DNA of 64,000 nucleotides. Origin: Protonemura montana (Eukaryota; Arthropoda; Insecta; Plecoptera; Nemouridae). Made by a program: the position numbers and the translations under genes. The notes under the pieces were generated by a model. That model was not told the origin of the DNA. It searched no databases and saw nothing but the letters and a program-made list of their open reading frames with translations. Shown here in pieces: positions 9,647-46,972 of this stretch; positions within the stretch are counted from its first letter, which is position 1; each line of letters opens with the position of its first letter. The stretch lies in the NCBI GenBank assembly GCA_947568835.1, contig OX387603.1, forward strand, positions 29,102,651 through 29,166,650, read 5' to 3'.

Positions 9647-12600
9647 ATGGCTCTGCACGTCCCTAAAGCCCCGGGCATGGCCCAAATGATGAAAGACGGA
9701 GCGAGGGTAAGTTTTTAATACATTTTCGTCTCCTACTTTTGTTCAAAATGTGAAGTATTTCGCGTTTGAAGTTCGTTTGGGACATGCTTCCTTTGCTTCC
9801 ATAAATGGCATGCAAAGACAGGCCGGCGTGACTGCATGTGGGTGTGGGAGTCATGCACTGTGCATCTGTTCATGCGTTTTCATTTTGATAGGAAAGTATC
9901 TAATAATATTCTCTCCTTTTTTTAGCATTTCTCTGGTCTGGAAGAAGCTGTCTATCGAAATATCAGCGCTTGCAAAGAGTTTGCACAAACTGTCCGAACG
10001 GCCTATGGTCCGAATGGCATGAACAAAATGGTCATTAACCACATTGAAAAACTGTTTGTAACAAACGATGCTGCGACAATTATGCGAGAGCTGGACGTTG
10101 AGCACCCTGCAGCTAAATTGATGATTCTGGCCTCGGAGATGCAGGAGCAGGAAATTGGTGACGGAACCAATTTTGTCATCATTTTTGCTGGGGCTCTGCT
10201 GCAAGAAGCAGAAGATCTTTTGAGGATGGTAACATTTCCTGAAGTTGTATTTGTTGTTGAGTTGCTGAAACTATAAACTTTCAATTAGGATTCTATGCTA
10301 ATATGCTGTTTTTCCTTGTCAGGGGGTTACTGCATCAGAAATCACCGAAGGATTTGAGATTGCTCTTGACAAGGCATTAGAAATCCTGCCAAATCTGTCA
10401 TGCTTCGAGTTAAAGGATTATCGAAATGAAGCCGAGGTGGTAAAGGGTCTGAAAACAGCGATTATGAGCAAGCAATATGGAAATGAAGACTTCCTTGCCA
10501 AGCTGATTGCACGAGCTTGTGGTGAGATAATATATTTATTTATAGTACTTAGCTTTGTACTTAAAAGCAGTTCATTGTCTAGTAAAGTTGCGTTACTCCA
10601 GGCCATGATCCAGTGAGTGCCGGCATGCTTTGGCTGCCCCCTGAATGTGCAAAGTCGGGCCGTCAACGAGGTTGATGGGTGTGAAAGATCAATAGCCGAC
10701 AAAAATTCACGTGAAACCCAAAATTGAACCGCGTTCGCACGAGATTCAAACCGATTCCCTTTCGAACTTTGCGTTGCCATTTAGGAATTCTGACATGACC
10801 GCAACCGCTTACCTACAACAGTGCATTTCCAGCAATTTTTAAACTCGTGCAACATCCACAACATTTTCCAAAAATCAGGGTTTCAAAAGTAAACTGCTCC
10901 AAAATCAAGAGAGGAATCTGAAAGGACCATCAAAACCAAAGTGCGAACTATCAAAACTGAGATGCGACCAAAATAAATCATGGCCCGGAATAAATAAGAC
11001 AATTTTACCCATTGTTTTATATAAAATTATTGAAACTTGAAAAAACCGTTTGTGTGCTGTTACCAGTGTCCATCCTACCCGAGAACACTGCATTCAATGT
11101 TGACAACATCCGAGTGTGCAAGATTCTCGGCTCGGGTATGCTTAACTCGGAGGTGGTGCAAGGAATGGTCTTCAAACGCAGCGTCGAGGGTGATGTCACA
11201 AAGCAGATGCAGGCCAAGATTGCTGTCTACACTTGCGCCATCGACATCATTCAAACAGAGACCAAGGTTCGTGCATTCTCCTTGACAGAAAGTAGTGACA
11301 CATAAACAACTGTCTGCTGTTCCCTTTGCTTTGAGTACTTCTCTACCTTCAGTTCACAGCGCCATCACACAACGTGCCATTTAACTTTCAAAGTTGAATT
11401 TATCAGCCTTTGTTGACAATACGAGCTGTCCAACAATCAAATATAAGTAATGAGCAATGTAGCTAAAACCTAAGCAAATATAGGTGGTGTAGTAATGTTG
11501 CTAAAACCTGAGCAAATATAGGTGGTGTAGTAATGTAGCTAAAACCTCAGCAAATATAGGTGGTGTAGTAATGTTGCTAAAACCTCAGCAAATATAGGTG
11601 GTGTAGTAATGTTGCTAAAACCTGAGCAAATATAGGTGGTGTAGTAATGTTGCTAAAACCTAAGCAAATATAGGTGGTGTAGTAATGTTGCTAAAACCTC
11701 AGCAAATATAGGTGATGTAGTAATGTTGCTAAAACCTGAGCAAATATAGGTGGTGTAGTAATGTAGCTAAAACCTCAGCAAATATAGGTGGTGTAGTAAT
11801 GTTGCTAAAACCTGAGCAAATATAGGTGGTGTAGTCATGTAGCTAAAACCTGAGCAAATATAGGTGATGTAGTAATGTTGCTAAAACCTAAGCAAATATA
11901 GGTGGTGTAGTAATGTTGCTAAAACCTGAGCAAATATAGGTGATGTAGTAATGTTGCTAAAACCTAAGCAAATATAGGTGGTGTAGTAATGTTGCTAAAA
12001 CCTCAGCAAATATAGGTGATGTAGTAATGTTGCTAAAACCTAAGCAAATATAGGTGGTGTAGTAATGTTGCTAAAACCTCAGCAAATATAGGTGGTGTAG
12101 TAATGTTGCTAAAACCTAAGCAAATATAGGTGGTGTAGTAATGTTGCTAAAACCTCAGCAAATATAGGTGGTGTAGTAATGTTGCTAAAACCTGAGCAAA
12201 TATAGGTGATGTAGTAATGTAGCTAAAACCTCAGCAAATATAGGTGGTGTAGTAATGTTGCTAAAACCTGAGCAAATATAGGTGGTGTAGTAATGTTGCT
12301 AAAACCTGAGCAAATATAGGTGGTGTAGTAATGTTGCTAAAACCTGAGCAAATATAGGTGGTGTAGTAATGTTGCTAAAACCTGAGCAAATATAGGTGGT
12401 GTAGTAATGTTGCTAAAACCTGAGCAAATATAGGTGGTGTAGTAATGTTGCTAAAACCTGAGCAAATATAGGTGGTGTAGTAATGTTGCTAAAACCTGAG
12501 CAAATATAGGTGGTGTAGTAATGTTGCTAAAACCTAAGCAAATATAGGTGGTGTAGTAATGTTGCTAAAACCTCAGCAAATATAGGTGATGTAGTAATGT

Positions 12601-15600
12601 TGCTAAAACCTGAGCAAATATAGGTGATGTAGTAATGTAGCTAAAACCTGAGCAAATATAGGTGGTGTAGTAATGTTGCTAAAACCTGAGCAAATATAGG
12701 TGGTGTAGTAATGTTGCTAAAACCTAAGCAAATATAGGTGGTGTAGTAATGTTGCTAAAACCTCAGCAAATATAGGTGGTGTAGTAATGTTGCTAAAACC
12801 TAAGCAAATATAGGTGGTGTAGTAATGTTGCTAAAACCTGAGCAAATATAGGTGGTGTAGTAATGTTGCTAAAACCTGAGCAAATATAGGTGGTGTAGTA
12901 ATGTTGCTAAAACCTAAGCAAATATAGGTGGTGTAGTAATGTTGCTAAAACCTCAGCAAATATAGGTGGTGTAGTAATGTTGCTAAAACCTGAGCAAATA
13001 TAGGTGGTGTAGTAATGTTGCTAAAACCTCAGCAAATATAGGTGGTGTAGTAATGTTGCTAAAACCTCAGCAAATATAGGTGATGTAGTAATGTTGCTAA
13101 AACCTGAGCAAATATAGGTGATGTAGTAATGTAGCTAAAACCTGAGCAAATATAGGTGGTGTAGTAATGTTGCTAAAACCTGAGCAAATATAGGTGGTGT
13201 AGTAATGTTGCTAAAACCTAAGCAAATATAGGTGGTGTAGTAATGTTGCTAAAACCTCAGCAAATATAGGTGGTGTAGTAATGTTGCTAAAACCTAAGCA
13301 AATATAGGTGGTGTAGTAATGTTGCTAAAACCTGAGCAAATATAGGTGGTGTAGTAATGTTGCTAAAACCTGAGCAAATATAGGTGGTGTAGTAATGTTG
13401 CTAAAACCTAAGCAAATATAGGTGGTGTAGTAATGTTGCTAAAACCTCAGCAAATATAGGTGGTGTAGTAATGTTGCTAAAACCTGAGCAAATATAGGTG
13501 GTGTAGTAATGTTGCTAAAACCTCAGCAAATATAGGTGGTGTAGTAATGTTGCTAAAACCTAAGCAAATATAGGTGGTGTAGTAATGTTGCTAAAACCTC
13601 AGCAAATATAGGTGGTGTAGTAATGTTGCTAAAACCTGAGCAAATATAGGTGGTGTAGTAATGTTGCTAAAACCTAAGCAAATATAGGTGGTGTAGTAAT
13701 GTTGCTAAAACCTGAGCAAATATAGGTGGTGTAGTAATGTTGCTAAAACCTAAGCAAATATAGGTGGTGTAGTAATGTTGCTAAAACCTGAGCAAATATA
13801 GGTGGTGTAGTAATGTATCTAAAACCTAAGCAAATATAGGTGGTGTAGTAATGTATCTAAAACCTCAGCTTTATTCGGAGTTATCTTGCTGCAGGGTACA
13901 GTGCTGATCAAGACTGCCGATGAGCTGATGAAGTTTTCTCGTGGTGAGGAGTCGATGCTTGAGGAGCAGATCAAGTCCCTGGCTGCTGCGGGTGTCAACG
14001 TCATTGTGGCTGGAGCCAAGTTTGGCGACATGGCCCTGCACTACATCAACAAGTACAAGATGATGGCCGTGCGACTCAACAGCAAGTTCGATGTCAGGCG
14101 GCTCTGCAAGGCCGTCGGAGCAACTGCTCTGCCACGACTGGTGAGTTATTAGTTGGCCTACTTTCACTTCAACGCAATGTTTGTTAGTCAAGACTTGACT
14201 TGCTCGGTGGTTACTGACCAGACCACTTAGTGAGACACCTTAAACATTCACTGAGCTACTTTTTGCCAATTATTGGTCAAAATGATATTTTCTTAAAAAT
14301 ATTTTAAAAACAATTTTGCTTGTTTGCCAATATTTCAAACTTACTATCTTTTGAAACTTAACTTATTTTTAACTTTTACTCAAAAGTGGTGAAGCTTTTA
14401 AGGCTACTTTTAAACAATTTTGAACGGACAATTAATTTTACTCTCTTGAGCAATATTTTAACCACAATAACAAGTATTAAAACTAAATGTATTTTATAAA
14501 TATGTATTATTGACAAACGACACAAAGTGTATCACCCTATATATATACATTATTTTTTATTGAACTTATCTAAATAAGTTAAATATGTACATAATTTAGT
14601 TTTATAATTTTACTATTTGACTTTTTTTATATCATGTAATATGATCAATCATGGAATAAAAAATAAATACAATACAATTACATAACCAGACCAAACTTTG
14701 CAAGCAACATACACCTTGACTAAAAACTGTTGGTCTACAGGTCTCTTACACTGCCCCAGTGCTATTAGGTAACATTCTTGAAGTGATTTTTCTAGTTTTT
14801 TGGCTGTATTCAAGATTGAACATGTGATTGATTTAAAAGGCAGGGGCCATGCATGTCTGCCCCATTGTAAGAAGGTTGACATATCTGTGCATAGAATGGC
14901 TAGACGCTAAGCCTACTTGTTTGCAGACTCCTCCCACTCGAGAGGAGCTGGGCTTTGCAGACACCGTGGTCACAGACGAGCTTGGAGACACGGTTGTGGT
15001 CATCTTCCGTCTTGAGGGCAAGGAATCTCGCATAGCAACTGTTGTCGTGCGTGGATCCACAGACAACTACATGGACGACATAGAGCGAGCTATCGATGAT
15101 GGCGTCAACACTTTCAAGGGTAAGATATGTTGACCCATGAGCTGACCATTCAAAGTCCCTATCAAAGAGGAGACTTTGGATGAAGTGGTACATCTATTGA
15201 TCAATTCACGATATAAGTTCAACCGATTCATTGCTTCTAGTCCTTCCAACTGGCTGGATTTCAATAGTTTAGGATAAAAGGTTTTACGTGTTTTGTTTGG
15301 AGGAGACCTCTCCCACTCAACTGTCATGAATCCTCCCCACCCCCTCCCTTAAGATGCTACTGTAACTATAGAATAATTAATCTTGTTGTCTCTCATACAA
15401 GGAATCACCAAGGATGGCCGCTTTGTGCCTGGTGCTGGTGCCTCCGAGATCGAACTGGCTCGGCAGATTGCCTCATTCGGAGACACCAAGCCTGGCCTGG
15501 AGCAGTATGCCATCAAGAAGTTTGCCACCGCGCTCGAGTACTTTGCCAAGACGTTGGCCGAGAACACGGGAGTGAAGGCCAACGAGGTGATATCGCAGCT

Positions 15601-16200
15601 CTACGCGGCGCACGAGGAAGGACGGAAAAATGTCGGGTTCGACATTGATGTGAGTTTCTGCCTGAGGGAGTGGCCGAACGTGTCCTTGTAGAATGACGGC
15701 TGAGCACATCCCTTGGACGTAAAGCCTCGTAGAAATGGCTGTACCTAATTTGGGTACCAATTGCACTGATAGACTTTCTCTTTTTAAAAACACCCATTAT
15801 TGACTTGTTTCAGTGCATTAATGCTTGAACAGTAATGCCATGTCAATTGTGGATTATCATGGAAGCCTGCCCAATGAGAGTCTCTCTAGAACACATTAGT
15901 CATGTAGCTTTGTTCAAGTCAGGTACTGAGTTATGTTAATGGTAAGAGAGCAGCACAAAGGCTGGCAATGAAACAGCAGAGAAGTGAATTCAAACTTGTT
16001 GCGGGTTTCAGGGAGAGCAGGCCAGTGTAAAAGATGCCGTCGAGGCTGGCATCTTGGATCTCTACCTGACCAAGTATTGGGCGCTGAAGTACGCCACTAA
16101 TGCAGCATGCACCATCCTCAAAGTGGACCAGATCATCATGGCCAAGCGAGCTGGAGGACCCAAAGCCAGGCCCCAAGGAGCGCAGGACGAAGACGACTGA
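9647..16200 (+). CDS. CCT8: T-complex protein 1 subunit theta (CCT8), chaperonin
   Basis: One of eight subunits of the cytosolic TRiC/CCT ring, which folds actin, tubulin and other proteins using ATP. Exons are 9647-9706, 9926-10228, 10323-10521, 11067-11266, 13895-14140, 14927-15119, 15402-15649 and 16012-16200. They total 1638 nt (545 aa; human about 548) and all phases fit. The start MALHVPKAPGMAQMMKDGAR matches the family N-terminus. Theta signatures include TAYGPNGMNKMVINH, the nucleotide-site motifs VTNDAATIMREL and EIGDGTNFV, SKQYGNEDFLAKLI, FNVDNIRVCKILGSG, RGSTDNYMDDIERA and FVPGAGASEIELA. The end is a short acidic tail, QDEDD. Intron 4 is 92% a 38-bp tandem array. The donor after exon 4 is GTTCGT, weaker than the others. 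The coding frame is intact. Confidence 0.97.
11448..13868. repeat. 38-bp minisatellite filling CCT8 intron 4, about 63 copies
   Basis: Units read TAATGTTGCTAAAACCTGAG plus CAAATATAGGTGGTGTAG. Only a few positions vary (CCTGAG/CCTAAG/CCTCAG, GTTG/GTAG/GTAT, GGTG/GATG). The array starts about 180 bp after the donor and ends 26 bp before the acceptor AG. Variant units recur in the same order in separate parts of the array, which points to multi-unit duplication. Confidence 0.97.
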
Positions 16201-16498
16201 TTCACTTGCTAGCCATACCATCTCACCTATCAGCACGCTGCCTCGTTATAATACAACTCTCACGCTTTTCACTGCAGAGTTCTTTACTGTGGCCATTTGA
16301 TCTATCCCAACCTCTCCCTAACCTAACCTTTCCTTTCAACTATTTTGACAGGTGTAGGATTTTTAACTGGGAAAGAGAAAAGGAAGCTTGAGGTGCGGGC
16401 TTTTTTGTTAGCTCGAGGCTGAAATCCTAGATAGTCCTTTTTATTGCAATGGAAAATGGAATTGGAAAATGCAAGAATGTTATCAAGGCAATCTATCT

Positions 16499-16523
16499 AA
16501 TAAAGAAATCTGGGCTAAATAAA
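16499..16523 (+). terminator. Two poly(A) signals of CCT8
   Basis: AATAAA occurs at 16499-16504 and at 16518-16523, about 300 bp after the CCT8 stop. This gives a short 3' UTR. Confidence 0.6.
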
Positions 16524-16529
16524 CTTTCC

Positions 16530-17326
16530 TTTTGTGTTATGGGAAGTTGCATTTCATTTTTGCCATCTTCCCAGCTTAGAATTGTCTTATTGAATTTATT
16601 ACCAAAGGAACAATTCCTTTTTGCCACATAATATTTTAAAGAAAGTTGGTCAACTTGTTAAACAAGCTTATAGGTACTTTCTTCTTGCTGTGTGATTATC
16701 GTAAGTGCCACTGTTGTCAAAGAGGCGTCTGCCCTAGGATTGTTGACAGAGCTGTCTTAATAAGCATGATCTAGGCTTCAGCAATACACAAGAAAACCTA
16801 AATCCAAAACAGCATCAGAAGGCATTTAATTAAATGGCCGTCTCCACAAAAATAATAAACTATCTAATGAGAATGTACCAAGATAAAGAATGAATAATTT
16901 GTTGTCGAATACGATTTCGGCCTTGTTGATTACTGACACCATCTTTCCCTCTCTGTGCGACAGGTATAAATCTAAAAAAATCTTCATAGTCGTCGTCGCA
17001 GTCCCTAAAAGCTTCGTATTCTGGGTCCAATCAGCCGCGGTCTTGAAATAAATGATGGATGTCGTGATGGGCATGATTTTGGGCATGATGATTTGAAAAG
17101 TATCTACGGTCTCAATGGATACTTAGTTACCCCAGTGGCTACAAGGTAGCGCTAGCGCCGAGTTTACTGACTGCTGCCGCAGATCTCGAAAGAGGGAGAG
17201 GTGTCGTGGTGGGATGTCGCCATATTTTAATTGATATCCCATGGATATGGTTGTCCTGTTGTGACTCAAACAAAATTGTGCACCGTGCGTACGTGAAGTG
17301 TGTTTACAAGTGAACTTTACTCAGAC
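16530..17326 (+). promoter_or_regulatory. CCT8-RSK intergenic region with RSK 5' UTR
   Basis: RSK lies downstream in the same orientation, so this 0.8 kb must hold its promoter and 5' leader. A GC-richer patch near 17110-17330 includes GTCGCCATATTTT, a YY1-like CCATATT. No TATA box can be assigned. No ORF of note is seen. Confidence 0.35.
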
Positions 17327-42789
<25,463 letters not shown>

Positions 42790-42904
42790 AGCCAAGGGTA
42801 CGTATCCATGGCGACACTACGGCCAGCACACATTTAAACTCTTCCTCGAACGTCGGCGACTCTGTACTCCAAGACATCTATCGTAATGAGCTTTTGCGTG
42901 AAGG

Positions 42905-43410
42905 AATAAACCACGGCAGAGATGGCCACATTTTAAATGACTCCTCCAAGAGGCTGCCCCCTTGTTAACCTTGGTTACGCTAGCAATCATGATTCAACTC
43001 AACTTGTCAGTCGCATAGTACCTAGATAGAAAACAAAACTCTTTCATTGACTTCCTGGATTATTGAGATTCCTCATTTATTGAGATCATATCAAATTTTA
43101 TACAAATACACTAAAAACATACACATTAGAAATTGTTCAAGAGCAATGTTAATAAAAAAGGCTGACCCGATGTTGATTTGACACCAAGCATCAACTTGAA
43201 GCTGGATTGACTGAACTCTGTTTGTTTTGTTTGACAGATTGCCGGTCTTATTTTGTACACAAAGGAGGTTCAGCCTGGGGTCGGGTCTGCGATGCTGACC
43301 CAGCTTCAACAGTGAACGCACGTTTCCTCCCTTCCCATCGTCTTTACGTGTCTTATTGTTATATCACTTGTTTGAATTCTTACGTTACTTGTATTTAAGT
43401 CTAGAATAAA
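42905..43410 (+). terminator. RSK poly(A) signals
   Basis: AATAAA occurs at 42905-42910 (about 115 bp after the stop) and at 43405-43410. Either could end the RSK transcript. Confidence 0.5.
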
Positions 43411-43984
43411 ATTACATTACAATTACGTTGAAGTTGTGACTCTCAGCCGAGCAGTCCGTGAACATAAGAGGGGACATGTCATTGCCCAGTCAACAGAGAT
43501 AGAATTTCTAGGGAAGTTGAATGCACAGCCCTGTTTTTGTCTTGGATTCCTAATGTTCAAAATCAATATAGCGACACAACTCAATACAACTCAAAATCTA
43601 AATTGCCCATCGTGTTTGGGGGTGCAAACTTCCCTTTAGACCACAGTTTGGGTGAATCTTCAAAAATCAAGAAAAAACGCAAGAGTTCGTTGATTGTTTC
43701 AATATCTTTTTAGTTGAAATTCAAGTGGCGGATTTTGACCCACGAGGGATGTCAACAGGGGTAGAATTTCTAGGGGAGTTGAATGCACGCATCTGTTCGA
43801 ACCTGCAATGGAAACTTACCACACTTTTCTTAATTTCCTTGTAAGAATTCACCGAGTTCATCGACTCCCAACGCCTGGGCTGTAGACATAAGATAAGCGC
43901 ACATTTGTACGATGGGTGGCCTACCCATCAGGATTCACTGCTTCATGTGATTTATTTATATCTCGTTTTATTTACTTCTTGCAA

Positions 43985-44075
43985 AAGATACAAGAAAATG
44001 GAACGGATGAGAAATGGGGCCGGGTTCGTGTCCCGCTTGGCACACTATTTTTAACTAAGAAACAATCGCCTATCA
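43985..44075 (+). mobile_element. Decayed tRNA-SINE 3' half
   Basis: GGGGCCGGGTTCGTGTCCCG then CTTGGCACACTATTTTTAAC resembles the B-box and tail region of the tRNA SINE. The A-box half is not recognisable. Confidence 0.4.
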
Positions 44076-44449
44076 AGATTGTTAGAGTATTGCCATAAAA
44101 CTCTCCCCATCCATCAAAGCGACCGTTTAGCGACAAGTGAAGATCGCTCTCGTGCCCAGTGCCAGGTTGCAGAGGGTCGCTGGTTCAGTGCAGGTAAGTA
44201 ACATGAAGTCTATGTGATCTGTGTATTGATGTGCATGACATGTACCAATCTTTACAGAGCAAACTTTCATCTCTTCTCAATGATGTAATGAGATCTCCGC
44301 CAGCTGTTAAACAAGTACTTGTTATTTTCTACTGCAGTGGACAAGTCTCAGTGGCAATTTCAAAGAGACATGGGTTGGAATCCCGCCCGACCAGCTCTTT
44401 GTTCTTCATCAAGTGACGATTGGCATTCATTGCATCCCTGCTGAAAAAT

Positions 44450-44600
44450 CTTACGTAAGATCTTGTAAGATCTTGTAAGATCTTGCCAAGAACTTGCCAC
44501 GATTTTTTAGGATCTTACCAAGTTCTTATAAGATCTTGCCACGATCTCATGAAATCTTACTACGATCTGATAAGATCTTGTTTGAAGATCTTGCAAGATT
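44450..44600. repeat. Imperfect AAGATCTTG-rich short repeat
   Basis: The palindromic word AAGATCTTG and close variants recur about ten times in 150 bp, at irregular spacing. Confidence 0.7.
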
Positions 44601-45774
44601 TCCTAAGATTCATTGCAAAATGGCACGGAAAGGCAAAGCAGGTTTACAAAAAAATGAATGCATATTAGAGATGCTACCAAATTTATTTTAAAATTGCAAA
44701 ACTGTATGCACTGTATAACAAATTACAGAAATTGCAGTTTAGATATACTTTCTTCTTTCCAACAACTTCAAAACAGCTTCAAAACAAAACAAACAAAAAT
44801 CAAATAAGAATTGAAAATCGGCAAATACAAACTATCAATGCCCTATCTTTTGTAGGATGTAAACATGAAACAAAATTAAGAAAAAAATTGTCAAATAGAA
44901 TCAAAGCTCTATTAATTGAAAAATATAGTATAAGAATTTTATGAATGCAATTCAGTATACCTATATAGGTGTTCCCAAAAATAAAAATAAAATACTTTAA
45001 AACTTGGCAAATAAAAATCATGAATGCCTCATATAACAATAAATATTTTAAACAATATTAAGATAAAAATGGTAAAAAAGAACCCTGTAAGAAACTCTGA
45101 TTGAGAAATATAATAAGTATGCAAAAATAATAACCTAAATCAGCACAAAATTCAAACAAGGTACTTAATGAACATGAAGAGAAGAGAGGAACAGCCGGCC
45201 AGGAAGTACAGTGCACCCTCTGTCAATTAGGATGTCTTACTGTATCTGTAAAAAAAAAGTAAATGTGTAAAAGCTTTGTCGCCAGACAAATAACAGCCAA
45301 AACAAATAACTAAGAGCATCTGTTTTCTAAATTTTTTAAATCTGTGATATACTTTTTTTTCAATGAATCACTGATTTTACAGAGTAAACAAATTTGTTTT
45401 TGTTGTACTATCACAGAATAATAACAGAGGTGGTAAGTAAATGGATTTAGATATGCCATTTTTTGTGGTTTTGGGATTTTTTATTCAAAAAGCCTCATTT
45501 AGCTGGATTAATTATAGAACTATTTTGATTCTAGGAATCCTTGGCAAATATATAATTTCTTCTTGATATTTTGTTTATGCTGTCAAATCCATCAAACATT
45601 TTACCTTGAGAAAGCGTTCGTGGGAAGTTAGCCTCAGCCTTCGCCTTCAATAGCTCGGAATTGCTCGGAAATGCTTAGCAGACAATGTTAACAAACCGCA
45701 GTAAAAACAGTGTGTACAAAAGGAAAAGCACTTAAATAGTCCATTGTTAATAACGCATTAGCAAATAGAAACAA

Positions 45775-46752
45775 CATTGAAAATTTCACAGATGATAAAG
45801 TACGTGATAGGCTTTCGATCCGTGATGGTCCTAATTTTTGGCCCAGCCTAGGACAAAAAAAGGCTAACTTTTACAAAATTTGTGTTATCATTTATTTGCG
45901 AGAAAATGAAGGGGGGCTACTCCCTTGAAATTTTCACAGATGATAGAGTACGTGATAGGCTTTCGATCTGTGATGGTCCTAATTTTTGGCCCAGCCCTGG
46001 ACAAAAAAAGGCTAACTTTTACAAAATCTTTGTTATCATTTATTTGCGAGAAAATAAAGGGGGGCTACTCCCTTGAAATTTTCACAGATGATAGAGTACG
46101 TGATGGGCTTTCGATCTGTGATGGTCCTAATTTTTGGCCCAGCCTTGGACAAAAAAAGGCTAACTTTTACAAAATTTGTATTATCATTTATTTGCGAGAA
46201 AATGAAGGGGGGCTACTCCCTTGAAATTTTCACAGATGATAGAGTACGTGATAGGCTTTCGATCTGTGATGGTCCTAATTTTTGGCCCAGCCCTGGACAA
46301 AAAAAGGCTAACTTTAACAAAATTTGTGTTATCATTTATTTGCGAGAAAATGAAGGGGGGCTACTCCCTTGAAATTTTTACTGATGATAGAGTACGTGAT
46401 AGGCTTTCGATCTGTGATGGTCCTAATTTTTGGCCCAGCCTAGGACAAAAAAAGGCTAACTTTTACAAAATTCTTGTTATCATTTATTTGCGAGAAAATG
46501 AAGGGGGGCTACTCCCTTGAAATTTTCACAAATGATAGAGTACGTGATAGGCTTTCGATCTGTGATGGTCTAAATTTTTGGCCCAGCCTTGGACAAAAAA
46601 AGGCTAACTTTTACAAAATTCTTGTTATCATTTATTTGCGAGAAAATGAAGGGGGGCTACTCCCTTGAAATTTTCACAGATGATAGAGTACGTGATAGGC
46701 TTTCGATCTGTGATGGTCTAAATTTTTGGCCCAGCCCTGGACAGAAAAAGGC
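45775..46752. repeat. 148-bp tandem repeat, about 6.6 copies
   Basis: Units begin TTGAAATTTTCACAGATGAT and end GAAAATGAAGGGGGGCTACT. They differ by a few substitutions each. A frame of up to 99 codons spans neighbouring units because the unit has few stops; 148 is not a multiple of three, so no continuous protein is encoded. Confidence 0.95.
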
Positions 46753-46972
46753 TAATTACTTTGAGATAAATTTTGAAAAAAATGTGCGTATTTATTAAAC
46801 AGACCTATTTTGTGAAGGGCGAGGATAGGGAGAGATCACTGCAGCAAAAAAAAACACCTCGCATATAATTGTTTGTTATCTAATTAATTGAATTAAAAAA
46901 ATACATGGTAAATTACTAGATATAAAAAAGTGAATTGTGAAAAAGTGAACAAGAGATGAGAGTATTTTGGCT

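Larger units (their letters stand above)
43411..45770. other. Intergenic, no gene seen
   Basis: AT-rich sequence. TAGAATTTCTAGGG followed by AGTTGAATGCAC occurs twice (43500-43530 and 43761-43791). Near 44338-44395 a tRNA-like A box (AAGTCTCAGTGG) and B box (GGTTGGAATCC) suggest another decayed SINE. Nothing else is recognisable. Confidence 0.4.
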
